From positions 10,811,001 through 10,875,000 of the forward strand of contig NC_134546.1 in the NCBI RefSeq assembly GCF_050624435.1: a stretch of 64,000 nt of DNA, written 5' to 3'. The notes under the pieces were generated by a model. It searched no databases. It had not been told where the DNA came from and saw only the letters and a program-made list of their open reading frames with translations. Below are positions 45,395 through 58,803 of the stretch, piece by piece. Origin of the DNA: Tenrec ecaudatus (taxonomy: Eukaryota; Chordata; Mammalia; Afrosoricida; Tenrecidae). Positions within the stretch are counted from its first letter, which is position 1. Each line of letters begins with the position of its first letter. Made by a program: the position numbers and the translations under genes.

Positions 45395-46200
45395 ATCCCA
45401 CTATTTGTAACTGCTTTATTGATGTATAATTCACATATCTTCCTTTTCAATAGTTCGATAATGCTCAAAAGAGCTGCGTGACCGTCACCACAATCAATTT
45501 TAAGGCATTTCATTATCCTTGTGCTCGTTGTTAGCTCCCCATTACCCACCATTGATCCAGTGGCTGTCTCTGTAGATTTACCTATCCTGGATTTCATCTA
45601 CAGAAAGATCAGATCAAAACAAGACAAAAAGCCAATGACAGGACAACTTCTATAGAAAAGAGAGCTGAAAACATTAAAAATGGGAACAAATATACATTAG
45701 ATCAAAAAGGAGATTAAACGAAAGGGTGTCATATTTTAACCTAACTACATCTGCAGCAATCCTCCCTACCTCGTACTCTTAATAACAAAGCCATTCCCAT
45801 CACTGCTCCACAGACATAGGGAATTCACTGGAGACCTAATCCACGTGGGGGGCCATGCAAATAGGTTTTGGGTTTTCACTGTCATCCATAGGCTTCTGCA
45901 AACCAGGCTTTCTGAATTTAAGCTCTAATATTGTTCCCTCCTCTGGATGTGGCTTTTATGAGTTACAATTCTCGGATCACACCAGTTGGTGTGCTTCTTC
46001 TGTGTGGACTTAGCTGGCACCTCACTTAGATGGCTGCTTATTTTAAGGCAAGCCTTTAAGACCCTACACACTATTCTTCCTGACAGCCAGACACCGTCTG
46101 CTTTCTTTACCACATTCTGCTATTACACCCATCTCTTCAGTAATCTCTTCATGAGGGCAAGTATTGAGCAGGGTCATGTCTCAAGAACTACATAATTATT
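45395..46200 (-). mobile_element. L1 3' region, antisense
   Basis: 'ctttattgatgtataattca' and 'accgtcaccacaatcaattt' are standard antisense L1 3' sequence. 45640-46190 continues with the 3' UTR type also found at 50190-50490 ('cataggcttctgcaaaccag'). Confidence 0.7.
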
Positions 46201-47164
46201 ATGGCTGTGATTAAACACCACCTCAAAATCCACTCCTATTTCCGTGTTTGGTATATGTCTCTGGTTCACGTTAAAGACATTATTATCATTTTAATGATAC
46301 AGAACATTATAAATCACCCCCCTGGAGCATATGGCAGTTCAACTGATACTATAATTAATTTCGCCAACGTTTAGAATTTAAAACACTGTTGAGAAAAGGG
46401 AGGTATGTATACAAGTATAGGACAGTTTTTTAAACCAAAATACATGGATTGTTGACTTGTGCAAATTATCGATTTAGATGGCTAAACACTATTTACACAA
46501 CGAAGAGAATGTTTTGAAACTGATTGTGGTAGTGACTGTGCCCTGGAATGATATGATATCTGTATTAGCTCCCAATCCTATGTTTTGGTGGAAGGAAGAG
46601 AGATGAAAATAGCAACCATATGGTAGTCTTGAGCTTTCATGACTTGGGCCCCCTCAAAGCAAGAATGTTAAACCAAAGTCCAATGACTTCCAGGTCTAAA
46701 TCCTTGCGATAGTAGCCCATCTGCTGCTTCTCACACTAGGGTGTTTCACCTTGAGCCCAAGGGAGTATTTCAGTTCTTTTAATCTCTACAGATGTGTTTA
46801 AGGTAGAGTCCTGTCCACTTAAGGAGAGTTTCAAGTTGTATTTCTCTGGTGTGGTCTATGAAGGATAGGATGTTGTATACCTCCGAAGTACAGAGTCTCC
46901 AGTCCTGGCTGTCTATAGTACACAGCCTGGGTCACCACGGGCCAAAGAAAGACTGGGTCAAAAGTGCCCAGTTAGGAACAGGAAAACAGGCTAATTCTCC
47001 CACTGAGGGTCTGTGTATTTAATGTGTTTTTCTCAAAGGCAGGCTGGTCTCTGGAGGTGGGGAGGACCACTGACAGCTGAATATTTACCCCTTAACCCTT
47101 GGACCACTGGGGCTTCTCTGTTAGGATTTACAATAGATATTGTTGGTTACCCAATTCATAACCT
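46201..47164. other. Mostly single-copy; short L1 tail at 46500-46590
   Basis: 'gaatgttttgaaactgattg' to 'attagctcccaatcct' is a degraded sense L1 3' end. Nothing else is named. Confidence 0.4.
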
Positions 47165-48110
47165 AATGTTTCTGTCAGTGTTCTCTGTCGCAAGCAATAG
47201 AAATCGCCTTTGGTTGATTAAGCAGAAAATAAGTGTATTTAAAATTATGTTAGACAGCTCACAGAATTTTCAGCATAACTCAACAATCAGAATTAGAGGC
47301 CACACAGCCAGAAACATCTAAGATCATGCCAAAGAACTGGTCCAGCGAAGATGCTGCTGAAGCTGGTGCTACCAGTGCCACTTTGCCTGCGTCCTGAGCA
47401 CCAGTCTAACCCTGCTGCCTCAGACAACCCTGCTGTACTATCACCATCACTGTCATCCAAAAAGGTTCCCTTTGGTTCTGGTCCAACCCAAACCACGGCC
47501 GGCATATTGACTCTACTCATGAACCTAGAGAAGGCAGTAGAATGCGCCTTCAAGCGGCCAACACTATAAAGCTTTACGGGAACACATAACCTTACCTTTC
47601 TGCCCAACTCTGCATCACCAGGGCTCCTAGGGTTTCAGTTATTAGGCCTTTATTCAAAGTCTGGGGAAGAGGCACCACCTAGCACAACCTAGACCCTTGT
47701 CTTGTCCAGCTAAAGGCAAGCTAGGAAAGTAAGCACGCACCTGGTTTGCTCATCCATTGCTGCAAAGCCAACCTTGTATCTCTGAAAACACCAGCAACCA
47801 TATCAAGATTCTAGAGGCTGACTGGGTTCACCTAGACAGTGCTTCTGCCCTGTGCGGTACCTGCTGAATCTAAAACCATCCGGGCTGAAATGTCTGAGAG
47901 GGCACGTTCACACAGCCGGCTGTTAGCTGGGAGTTCAGCCGGGCGCTCTTCCCCAGAACACTTCGGCTCTCCTCCTTGGGGCCTCTTCCCCCAGCATGGT
48001 GCTCTCACAGGACGTGTTCTCTCTTCCGAGAGGGAGCGTTTCAGCAGCCAGTGCAGAAGCTGCAGGTTCCTAACATCTACCTTTTGACGTTACAGAGAGT
48101 CTCATTCTAT
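47165..48110. other. Probable ancient repeat traces, no gene
   Basis: 'caagcaatagaaatcgcctt' near 47190 and the CT-rich block at 47930-48060 resemble old mammalian LTR or DNA-transposon fragments I cannot name. Opposed short frames (47293-47607) have no known domain. Confidence 0.3.
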
Positions 48111-48168
48111 TGATCAGTTCAAGTCACAGACTCAAGAAAAGATGCACGCCGACTCTCAGCACAAGGAA

Positions 48169-48170
<2 letters not shown>

Positions 48171-48206
<36 letters not shown>
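48171..48206 (+). repeat. (CA)18 microsatellite
   Basis: A perfect 36-base AC run, potentially polymorphic. Confidence 0.98.
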
Positions 48207-48208
<2 letters not shown>

Positions 48209-48284
48209 TAGCTATCTTTATTTCCTTTGCTGGCCCTGGCTTTTTTTTTTAATGGGAGGAAGGCTTTATGTCCCACGTAGACTC

Positions 48285-48484
48285 CTGTCAATGCTAATTC
48301 GTAGCAATCCATGGAACAGAGTAGACTTGTCCCAGGGAGTTTTCTCCTCTGTACTCTTTTTGTTGTTGTTGGTCTATACTTTTTACCGAAGCTCTCCCAC
48401 TGTGTGTGTGTGTGTGTGTGTGTGTTTGTGTGTGTACAACTCGCCTTCAGGTTAGGAGCCAAGCCCATGACCACCAGGACTCCT
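48285..48484 (-). mobile_element. AfroSINE, antisense, carrying a (GT)n
   Basis: 'ttcgtagcaatccatggaac', 'gggagttttctcctctg' and 'atgaccaccaggactcctt' delimit an antisense SINE. A (TG)n run at 48401-48435 with one TTT interruption lies inside it. Confidence 0.6.
48401..48435 (+). repeat. (TG)n microsatellite
   Basis: Twelve TG units, an interruption, then a few more. Reverse-complementary to the (CA)18 about 195 bases upstream. Confidence 0.96.
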
Positions 48485-49039
48485 TCCAGCGACACAAATT
48501 AGAGATGTCTCCAAACAGGAAAGGTTACAATGCTGAGCAGTCAAAAAGAATGACAATTGTCCGGTGTAAGAAATGGAGAAGTGGAGTAGCTCAAGTAGAA
48601 GGAAGAGTGTTGGAAGTCACTCGGAGAGCTTCTGTGGATACTGCCACTTAAATAGTGCCCTCCTTGTGCTAATGTGACTCCGGCTATTCCCCTGCTAAGA
48701 CGGCAGCAGAACTGCTACCTGGTGCGCAGATTCTAATGCTGCTGTATTTGCACATATTAGAGGGTTTGAACGAGTGACACTAGACTGGAAGTTTCAGTCC
48801 TTGCTTGTTTTCTCCTGGCTACATCGTTAGAACTCTTTTCAAGATCGCTGCTTGCAAGATCTGCTCCAGAATAGGAGAGGTTTATCGAATACCTGATCAC
48901 CCAGGGAACAGTCATTTGGAAATAAGTGGAAAGAGACTTAGGCCTTATCTGTACCTTCTGGTGCTTTTAAGTAGATCTTTCTTTGAGCTCTTATGATGGA
49001 AATATTAAATCGCTGGTCGATCCACCACCTCGATGCAAT
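48485..49039. other. No recognised feature
   Basis: Nothing supported. Confidence 0.35.
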
Positions 49040-49500
49040 TCAACGATAACAGCATTTTGCTGTATTTGCATGTCATATTTTTTCTGAGCCACTTTAAAAC
49101 AAATTACAAATCTAAAGACATTTCAAACAAGGACATTCTCCTAAATAGCCATAGTTTTATTATTATAGAGACAAAATTGAGCAACAATTCTCTGATAGGC
49201 TCTAATAATCAGCCCATATTCAGATTTCAATTATCCCCATAATACCTTTCATAGCTAGTTTATTGAGCTGAGGATCTTATCAAGAGTCAGGCATCATGTT
49301 TGGTTATTTCTCTCTGGTTTCTTTTCATCCAGAAGGCTACTTTTGAAGAGACCAGGTTATTTGTCTTGTAGAATAATCCATGCCCTGGATTTGTACGATC
49401 GCTTCTTTGTATTCCTGCTTAACTTGTTCCTCCAGTATTTCTTAGATGTAAAGGCTGATTTAAATTCAGGTTAGATGTATTTGGCAAGAATGCCAAATGT
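49040..49500 (-). mobile_element. L1M 3' region, antisense
   Basis: 'gacatttcaaacaaggacat', 'agtcaggcatcatgtttggt' and 'gtttcttttcatccagaagg' match the L1M-type 3' end also seen at 14761-16095. Confidence 0.6.
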
Positions 49501-50189
49501 ATTTGTGTGATCTGTGGGCTTCATCCTTGGCCTGGGTCCCTCATGTTGCACCATATCAGGAAGGAATTGAATCATCGTGTTGAATTGTCTCTGCCTTTCA
49601 GATTGAGGGTAGGTGGCTTTGGTGAAGTGAAATTACTTGCTATGGCTCTCTGTCAGTTGTCTTTGTAACTCCTGCCAAATGACCGGCTGGGAGCCTGCAT
49701 CTAAGGTGTCGAGAATTCTAACTAGGGAATTGGCCAATGTTGCCACTTCACTAAGTTTATTGTGAGTCATCTCAGAAACAGGACAAGAGAATCTCACAAC
49801 TATGATGAAAGGGGAGCAGCAAGCAGCGCCCCTCGGACACTCCTCCTGGAGAAGGGATGGCGGCAGTGACTGAACAGCAGCAGAGACCATGAGACAGAGA
49901 GGTGGGCTTCCTGGCCCATGGAATGAGGACAGCTGAAGGTCATCAAGCCGAAGGCTGGCTTACAGAGTGGAGTGCCTATTGGGCATTGATCAATACTAAA
50001 GGAGCTTTGTAACATTTACCTGAACAGAAGGCAAGAACCTTATGGCTAAGAGGTCAAGGATCAGAGAGGAGAGACATGGCTGCCAGCATGCCTGAGAACA
50101 GACACTAATCTTAACTTGTAACCTATTGGGCTGGCTCCCTATTACATCGAGGGGATTCACCTGAGACTTACTGTGAGGACCCTGCAAAT
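49501..50189. other. No gene recognised
   Basis: The minus-strand frame at 49633-49890 looks vaguely env- or coiled-coil-like, but I could not match it to any motif. Confidence 0.3.
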
Positions 50190-50490
50190 CGATTTTGGGC
50201 TTCCATTCTCATTCATAGCCTTCTGCAAACCAGGTATTCAGAATTTAAGCGCTGATACCATTTCCTCCTTCAGATTTGGATTTTATTATTTATAATCCTT
50301 GGATGACACAGGGTGGCGTGCTTCTTCCATGTGGACTTATTTGATGCCTCACTTAGATGGCTACTTATCTTAAGACAACCCTCTAAAATCCCAACGATTC
50401 TTCTGATAGCTGGGCCCATCTGGTTTCTTCACCACACTTCTTCACCACACTAAGCACCCATATCTTTTCTTGAAGCCTATTTTATCAAAA
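50190..50490 (-). mobile_element. L1 3' UTR, antisense
   Basis: 'catagccttctgcaaaccag', 'gtgcttcttccatgtggact' and 'cctcacttagatggctactt'. Confidence 0.7.
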
Positions 50491-50494
50491 AACA

Positions 50495-50840
50495 ACAATT
50501 CTGGGAGGGTGGATGGAAGGTGAGGAGAAAGGGGGAACAGAATACAAGGATCTACATATAACCTCCTCCCTGGGGGACGGATAGTGGCGAAGTGGGTGAA
50601 GGGAGACGTCGGACGGTGTAAGATATGACAAAATAATAATCATTTATAAATTATCAAGGGTTCATGGGGGAGGGGGATTGGGGACGGAGGAGGAAAATGA
50701 GGACATGATGCCAACGGCTCAAGTGGAAGCAAATGTTTTGAGAATGATGAGGGAAACAAATGTACAAAAGTGCATGACACATTGGATGTATGTATGAATT
50801 GTGATGAGTTGTACAAGCCCCCAATAAAATAATTTTTAAA
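50495..50840 (+). mobile_element. L1 3' tail, sense
   Basis: 'gggagacgtcggacggtgta', 'tttataaattatcaagggtt', ending 'acaagcccccaataaaataa' plus A run. Confidence 0.85.
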
Positions 50841-50871
50841 AAAAACCTTAGTGCAAAAGAAAAAAACAGCA

Positions 50872-51030
50872 CCAACAATTCATTGCTATCAATTCTGAGT
50901 CATAGCAACCTTATGAGACAGGGTAGAACTGCCACGGTGCATTTCAGAGCCTATAACTAAATCTTTATGAGAGTAGAAAGCCTTATCTTTTTCCCATAGA
51001 GTGACTGATGGTTTCAAACTGCTGACCTTG
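50872..51030 (-). mobile_element. AfroSINE, antisense
   Basis: 'ctatcaattctgagtcatag', 'gacagggtagaactgcc' and 'gagtgactgatggtttcaaa'. Confidence 0.75.
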
Positions 51031-51660
51031 TAAGGCCACTAATAACATCTTGAGAAAGAGAGAGCAGATTAAAGTTGTCAAGGATTTTATTTTGCTTGGA
51101 TCCACAATCAACATTCAAGGATGCAACAGTCAAGAAATCAGAAGAGGTATTGCATGGGGGGCCTGCTGCCCAAGACCTCTTTAAAGGGTTGAAGAGCAAG
51201 GATGTCACTTTGAGGCCTAAGGTGTGCCTGACCCAAGCCATGGTACTCTAGGCATGTGAAAGCCAGGCATTGAATAAGGAAGACCAAAAAAGAATAATTG
51301 ATGCATTTGATATGGGGCTGTTGAAGAATATTGAAAACACCGTGAACTGCCGAAAAAACGAAACAAATCTGTCTCGGAAGAAATACAGCCCGAATACCCC
51401 GAATACCCCTTGTAATGGAGGACTGTGAAGCTTTATCGGACATGTTATCAGGAGAGACCAGTGTCTGGAGAAAGGCAGCATGCTTGGGAAAGCGGAAGGG
51501 AAACAAAGAGAAAATCCTCAATGAGGTGGGTCGGTACTGCGTCTGCCACACAGGTCTCCAGCATAATTGTGAGGCTGGCATAAGACTGGGCCATGCTCAG
51601 TTCTGCTCATCATGGGGTCGCTCTGGGCCAGGACAATTTGATGGTACCTAACAATAGCAA
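51031..51660 (+). mobile_element. RTE 3' end, sense
   Basis: 'ttaaagttgtcaaggatttt', 'aagaataattgatgcatttg' and 'ggacatgttatcaggagaga' are the C-terminal RTE coding region. It ends with the terminal 'ttgatggtacctaacaatag'. Frames are broken. Confidence 0.8.
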
Positions 51661-51661
51661 C

Positions 51662-52790
51662 AATACCTCACTCCATATACAAAAACGAGTCCAAGATGGA
51701 TTAAAGACTTAAATATAAACCCTAGAACAATAAAGATCATCTCTGAAAAACGAGGGACAAACATAAGGGCCCTAGTACAGGATATAAACGCAGTAGCAAG
51801 CATAATTAAATGCACACACAGTAGAAGACAAGATGACCGGAGCTTCCTAAAACTTGAGGTTTGTGTGCTTTAAAAGTCTTCACCAAATGAGCAAAAAGAA
51901 CATACCAACTGGACCCCAAAAATGGAAATGACATCTCAGGGGACTAATCTCTAAATCTATAGAAAATGTCAACACCTCCACAAGAAAAGGAAAAACAGTA
52001 GAATTAAAAATGATCAGAGGATGTAGACAGATAGTTCACCAAAGACACCCATGTGGTCAACAAACATTAAGAAATGCTCATGGTCACCAGCTGTCCGATA
52101 ACTGCAAATCAAAATAATGATGAGATACCACCCCACCCCAGCACTAAGAGCAAAGTTCTAAAAAACAAAAGATAACAAAATCTGGAGAGACTGCAAGCAG
52201 ATTTGAACCCTCATATGCTATGGAAAGCAGTATGGCACTTCCCCCCAAAATTGGTATTAGAATACCTTATGATCCAGCTAGCTCTTTATTTGGTATAGAC
52301 CCTCAGGAAATAAGAACAGTAGCCCAGATGTAGGCGCTATTCACAATAGCAAGAAGATGGGGGAAAGGTACCTGGCTGGCGTTGGTAAATGGATAAGTAC
52401 ACTTTGGTACATACAAAGTATGAAATACTGCTCTAAAGAGTAATTATGATCCTGTAAAACTCATGTGACATGGACGGACTGGGAGGATATTATGCTGTAC
52501 AAAACTAGTCAGTCAGGACAGATATTATATACGATCATTGCTACTTTAAAATAAAAGGAATGGTTTTCCCACTAAAAGAAATGATTTTGTTGTTAAAGGG
52601 TTGAGGTCTTGGGGAAGGAGAGGCGAAGTTAAAGCCTGGCAGGTGGACAAATGTTAGCATGACCGAAGAAGATAATTTACGACAAGAGGGAGATGGGCAA
52701 AAAATAATGAAAATGAGGCAAAACATTAGGCATTTTGATGAGATACCAAATATAAAATGATGATTAGCATCTAACTCACATAAAATTTTT
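51662..52790 (+). mobile_element. L1 ORF2 end and 3' region, sense, old
   Basis: 'atggattaaagacttaaata', 'gaacaataaagatcat', 'gatccagctagctctttat' and 'attcacaatagcaagaag' are the end of L1 ORF2 and its following region. Riddled with stops. Confidence 0.8.
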
Positions 52791-53339
52791 AAAATCATAA
52801 TAATTCAATAAATATTTTTAATTTAAGGTTTAAAGATTAACCCAGGGCAATAGTTTCAGGGGCTCACAGAACCTTTAATTATGAAATCAGGAGTTTATGG
52901 GAATTTGAGATTCTGTTCTGAATTTCCCCCCTTTTGATGAGTATCCATTTATGAACTCTTTGACCACAATGTTGAGTTATGGTCCATTTCTTTGACCTTT
53001 GGCAAAGTAGGTAGTTGTTCACCGAGACAAATTAGCTGTCCATTCCAAATCATCAACCTGTCCCTGGCTCTCCCCTTCCTTTGATGAATGAGGTAAATAG
53101 AGACCATTGTTATGGCATGGAAGCCTGCTTGCAAGCCTTTGAGACACTGAACAATGAACTAAGAGAGAGAACGGATAACATTTAATATGTTTTTAGGCCC
53201 ATTAACTGGGATGTGCTCTTGAACCATGACCATAAACCGCAAACCAAGAAACTAAGCCCATGAGGCTGATTATTATCAACCTCAGTAGGTACTTTTTTAA
53301 TCTTTCCATTTTTTGTTGTTGGCATAAAGAAATCCATTA
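52791..53339. other. No recognised feature
   Basis: AT-rich, no gene. Confidence 0.35.
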
Positions 53340-55139
53340 TACAACTTAAAAAAACATTTTATTAGTGAATTGGGTGACTTGCACAAAGCAGAACAATTTT
53401 TCATTCAACAAGTTCAACACATTGCTGTGGATTTCAATCCCCACAACGTAACCCCCGCTTGTCCCACTTCCTCCCTGTATCTTCTGTTTCCATTCTACCT
53501 TGTTTCCTAACTCTTCTGAACTTTGTGCTGTCCTTTCTTAATCTCAAATAGCCTATTATCCTAAGGAGTGCACAGCTCCCCAGTGTTCACTTTATAGACC
53601 TATTATTTGGCTGAAATTTGATCCACGGGGGTGAGTTGCGTTTCCGACCTGAAGGGTCACTGAGGGTCACAGTCTGGGGAGTCCACTAGACTTTATTCCA
53701 CTAGTAAATTTTAAAAATCTAATAATTTTGTTTTGTTCCACATTTTTCTCTCATGCTATCACACAACTTTTGCTAATTTCATTTCTTACAGGTGTACACA
53801 CATTGAAAGCAATTCCAATATTCATCTCTTTAGCCCAACTCTTGATCAACAAGATATTTCCGTCACCATTAAGTATCGTCCCCTTCTCCTTCTTATCCCC
53901 TCTGATAACGACTAATAAATTTTGTTTTCTATGCATTTGCCTTCTCTTTTTATATAGTTGATGTCATACAATATTTGCCCTTTTGTGACTGACTCAGAGC
54001 AATATTTTCAAGGTTCATTGGCTGAGTAGGATTCTATTGCATGTATAGACCACATCTTGTTTATCCATGCATCTGTGGGTACTTGGGCTGTTTGCAACTT
54101 TCAGTTAGCGTGAATAATGCTGCCACGAACCTCAGTATGTCTCTGAGCCTCTTGGTGCAAGTATTTTTTGTATAGACCTAGGGACTTGCAGAGCAACTGT
54201 CACGCTGGTTTGCACAGGGGCGGTGCCACTTCGCGTCCTCTCCAGCAATGGAAGGGTTTTAGTTTCCCCACAGGCTCTCTAACACTTGTCACCTTCTGAT
54301 GGGTGCGAGGGAAGGGTCTTTTTCTTTTTATTCTTTAAAAATGTCCTAGTGGAAGTAAAATGCTTTTACCTTTTTAGTTTGATTTGCATCTCTCTGATGC
54401 GAAACAGCTTTTCATGTCTTTGGTGACCATTTGAATATCCTCCTTAGTGAAATGTCTATGCAAGTCCTTTGCCCATGTTATGACTTTTTTGTTGTTCTTT
54501 CATTGCAAAGTTGTAAAAGTTATGTATGTATATATAATATACAGATAATATATACATATTTATAGTATCTTTATTGTTATTAGATTCTTGTTAGATATGT
54601 AGTTTCCAAAGATATCCTTCCAGTTGGTAGTTTGTCTTTTCCCTTTTTTAGTAAAATCTTTTTTTTCCCCTTGACGCGCACATGAGTGAATGAGAGAGCG
54701 AGAGAATTAAGTGGTGGTTTTAAAGAAAGATCATTAGTTTTAAGTTCAACAGTTCATACACATTTTGTTGCAACACATTCACTATAATCCCCTCAATGTA
54801 TTGTCTTCGTAGAGTCTTTTGATGAACAAAAGTTATTCATTTTTATGAGGTCTCATTTATTTATTTTGTCTTTTGCTATTTGTGCTTTTCTGATTACATT
54901 AGCTAAGGTATGTTGAAAGCTAGGCTTGACCGTGTTGCTTCTGCTTGTTCTCAGAATTGTGTGGTTTTAGTTTGCAAATTTAGGTTCTTAATCCATTTTG
55001 GATTTGTTTTCTTGTATGCTGTGAGGCATGGATCTCTCATTTTTCTGCATATGGGATTCCAATGATCCCAATACCATCTATTGAAAAGATTTTTCTTTCC
55101 CCATTGGCTGGACTTAGCATTCTTGTCAAAATTCATTGA

Positions 55140-55712
55140 TCATTGTTGCTATTGTTGTTGTTAGGTATCTTTGAGTCAGTTCCAACCCACAGTGATCCTA
55201 TGCACAACAGAGCAAAACACTTCCCAGTCCTGTGTCATCCTCACAACTGTTTTTATGGTTGACCCCATTGTTGCTGCCACTGTGTCAATCAATCTTGTGA
55301 AAGGCCTTCCTCTTTCTCCTGCTCTTCTGTTTTACCAGGCATGATGGCCTTTTCCAAGGACTGGCTTTTCCTGATAAAATATCCAAAGGACATGAGATAA
55401 AGTATCACTAGCCTCGCTTCTAAGGAGCACACTGGTTGTACTTCTTCCAAGACAGATGTATTTGTTCTTTTGACAGATCATGGTACCTTCAATATTCTTT
55501 GCCAGCACTACAATTCAAATGCATTGATTCCTCTTTGGTCTTCCTAATTCAATGTCAATCATTTACATGCTTATGAGGCCATTGAAAACATCATGATTTT
55601 GGGTCAGGCACATCATAGTCCTCAACATGCCATCCTTGCTTTGCAACATGTTAAAGATATCTTGTGAAGCAGTTGACCATAGATATGTGGATTGATTTCT
55701 GAATTCTCAATT
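55140..55712 (-). mobile_element. RTE 3' end, antisense, inside L1
   Basis: It starts 'gttgttgttaggtatctttg', runs through 'ggccttttccaaggactggc' to 'atattctttgccagcac' and 'gggtcaggcacatcatagtc'. A useful uninterrupted comparison for the site that received the LGALS1 retrocopy. Confidence 0.85.
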
Positions 55713-57950
55713 TGACTCCATTAGTGTTATATCTGTCTTTAGACCAGAAATTAGCTGCTTCAAATACTGTAACTATTCAGGGCCCTTGTCATTCCATACA
55801 TTTGAAGAATGTTGTTTTCTATTTTTGTAAAGAAGGTTACAACAGTTGTGTAAGGATTATATTGACTCAATAGTTAGTGGAGTCTCAATAGTTACTTTGG
55901 GTAGTATTGACATCTTAGCAATATTAATTTAAGTCTTGCATTCCAGGAACATGGAACATCTTTCCATTTATCTAAGTTTTCTTTAATCTCCTTCAGCAGT
56001 GCTTTATAGTTCAAATTATCTGATTCCTTTGAGTCGTTGGTTCGATTAATTCCTAGATATTTCATACTCTTAGATGCTCTATTGAATATGGCATTGCTTA
56101 CCTAGTTTTCCATTCAGATTTGTCAGAAATTTATATAGAAATGCAATTTTTGTTTGCTGGTCTTGAACCCTATACCTTTTCTAACTCCCTTCACCAGCTC
56201 TATAAGTTTTCTTGTAGAGTATTTGGGATTTTCTAATATCAATTAATATCATCCACATAACAATATCAATTCATATCACTTAGTTATGGTTTATGACTCT
56301 TTTCATATGCCATTGAATTCTGTTGGTTAGCATTTTGTTGAGATTTTTTCCATCTATATTTATAAAATCTTAACCTGTAGTTTTTTGTTTTTGTCTGGTT
56401 TGAGTCCCAAGTTGCTTCACAGAATGAAGTAGGGACTACTCCCTTTCTTTATCTTTTGGAAGAGTTTAAGTAGCATTTCTTAATTCTCTAAATTTTTTGG
56501 TAGAATTTCTCAATGAAGCCATCTGGTTCAGGACATTTTATTGTTTAGAGGTTTTTGATACTGATAATATCTTCTTTTTTATGGGTCTGTTGAAACTTTT
56601 TATTTTCTCTTGAGACAATGTGTTGTGTGTGTCTAAGAATTTGTCCATTTCATCTAAATTGTCTATATTATTGCCATTTGCTGCCATGAAGTTGTTCATA
56701 ATATCTAATAATTCTAGTAATTTCTACATTGGTTGTAATATTCCCCTTTTCATTTTTATTTTGGATTTTTGCATCTTTTTTCTTCTTATATATGTATGTG
56801 CTTGTTTGGTTTTTGTTAGTCTAGCTCAAGATTTGTCAATTTTATTATTTTGCAGAACCAACTTCTGGTTTTGCTGATTCTCTCTGTTATTTTTGTTTTC
56901 AATTTTATTTATTCTGCTCTGGTAGGTTTAGGCTTAGATTGCCTCTTTCTAGTTCCACAAGTTGTTGAGTTAGGCTGTTAATTTGAGGATTTTCTTCTTT
57001 CTTTCAGGTGAACATTTACTGCTACAAATTCCCCTGCCTTCACTACATCCCATAAGTTTTAATATGTTGCACTTTAATTTTTATCTGACTCTTTAAAAAT
57101 TGCTGTTTCTCTTGATCTTTTCCATGAATCCATTGGTCATTTAATGGTGTGGCATACATTTCCATATGTGGGTATATTTTCCAGGTTTTTTTGTTTGTTT
57201 TTCTATTATTGATTTCTAAGTTTATTCCATTGTGCACAGAGAAAATTCTTCATATGATTTCAAGTTTTTAAAATTTATCAGGGATTGCTTTGTGACTCAG
57301 CATGTGATCTATCCTGAAGAATGATCCAACTGCACTGGAATAGAATGTATATTTTGCTGTTTTAGGATGGAGTTTTCTACATATGCCTATTAAATCTAGA
57401 GAGTTCACAGTTTTATTCAGTTCTCTATTTCCTTGTTGATTTTCTTTCTAGATGTTCTGTCCAGTTTTCTATTATTGTTGTAATACCATCTATTTCTCCC
57501 TTCAATGCTGTCAGTGTTTGATTTTATATGTAGGTGCCCCAATGTTGTGGAAATGTGTATTTGTTAGTTCTTCTTGATTGGCTTACCTTTTTATTAGATG
57601 TAAGGTCCAGTCTCATCTCTTTTAACAGGTTATGTATTAAAGTCTACTTTGTCTGATTTATGAATGCCACCCCAGCTCTTTTCCCTTATTATTTGTGGGA
57701 GATATTTCTGCCCCCGCCCCCATCCCTTTGCTTTCGACCTATGCATGTCCTTGGAAGTAAGATGTCTCTTGTAAACTGGGTATACTTTGGTTTGGTTTTG
57801 TCTTGATTTGCTTTGTTTCTTTATCCATCCTTCCATCCTCTGCCTTTTAGAGGATTTAGTTCATTATATTCCCTGTAATAACTGCTACAAAGGTCTACTT
57901 TAACTATTTTGTTATTTGTGTGTATGTGTGTGTGTGTGTCTTAAGCCTTT

Positions 57951-58459
57951 TGTTGTAGTTACATAATCGGGTATCAACTTGAGACTATTAAGAGTGGAGG
58001 GGTAGAGTTTAGCGTGTTAATCAGGTTGCAGCTTGATGACCTCATTTGGAGGCATGACAGAGATAAATAGCTCATTGGAGGCTAGATTCACACTCTCTGC
58101 TATATATTTCTGTTGACAAGCCACATGGAGCTATGCTGACGGAGACAGAGGCCTGGAGCTGGAGGAGCCATGTGGAGACCCTTACCAGAGCTGAGATGCT
58201 TCCACTGCCACTGAAACCACAAGACTTTGCACGCACTGGCTTGTGATCTTCCTGCATTCGGCATCATTGCATGGGTTGTGTGGGTCTGAAGAGGAATTTA
58301 TAGACTGGCATCAGACATATGGGCTAATATCAGACTTATGGACTTGATCTGGACTGGGCAGGGATGTTTTCTTAATATAAAATTGTTCTTTTATATAAAG
58401 CTCTTTCTTCTACACGCGTGTCTATGAATTTCTTTCTCTAGTCAACCCAGACTAACACA
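57951..58459 (+). mobile_element. ERVL-type solo LTR, copy 3
   Basis: TGTTGTAGTTACATAATC to GACTAACACA, the same order as 1418-1940 throughout. Flanks CCTTT and CTTTT agree at 4/5. Confidence 0.8.
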
Positions 58460-58594
58460 CTTTTTATGTCTTTGTCCTTTTCTACTTTTGTGTTTTGCTG
58501 CTCTATTGTTGTGAGATTCCTTGGTTTACTTCTTTCCTTCTGAGTATATATTTTTTCTTAGTGGTAACCATGAATATTATATTTAACATCTTTT

Positions 58595-58803
58595 TGAGCA
58601 ATGGTGGTGCAGTGGTTAAGCACTTGGCTGCTAAGTGAAAGATCAATGGTTCAAACCCACCCCATAGGAGAAAGATATGATCATCTGTTCCCATAAAAAT
58701 TATAGCCTTGGAAACTCTAGGGACAGTTATTCCCTGTCATGTGGGTTTGCTGGGTCAAAATCAACTGCAAAGGCAGTAGGTTTTTTTTTTTGTTGTTGTT
58801 GTT
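58595..58803 (+). mobile_element. AfroSINE, full length
   Basis: 'caatggtggtgcagtggtta', 'cacttggctgctaagtgaaa', 'atagccttggaaactctagg', then a T-rich tail with 'gttgttgttg'. L1 continues on both sides. Confidence 0.9.

Noticed and set aside
48169-48651. Cys-Val or Thr-His repeat frames
   Set aside because: Translations of (CA)n and (TG)n microsatellites.
49633-49890. 85-codon minus-strand frame resembling a retroviral env segment
   Set aside because: No specific motif could be confirmed and no LTR adjoins it; left unassigned.
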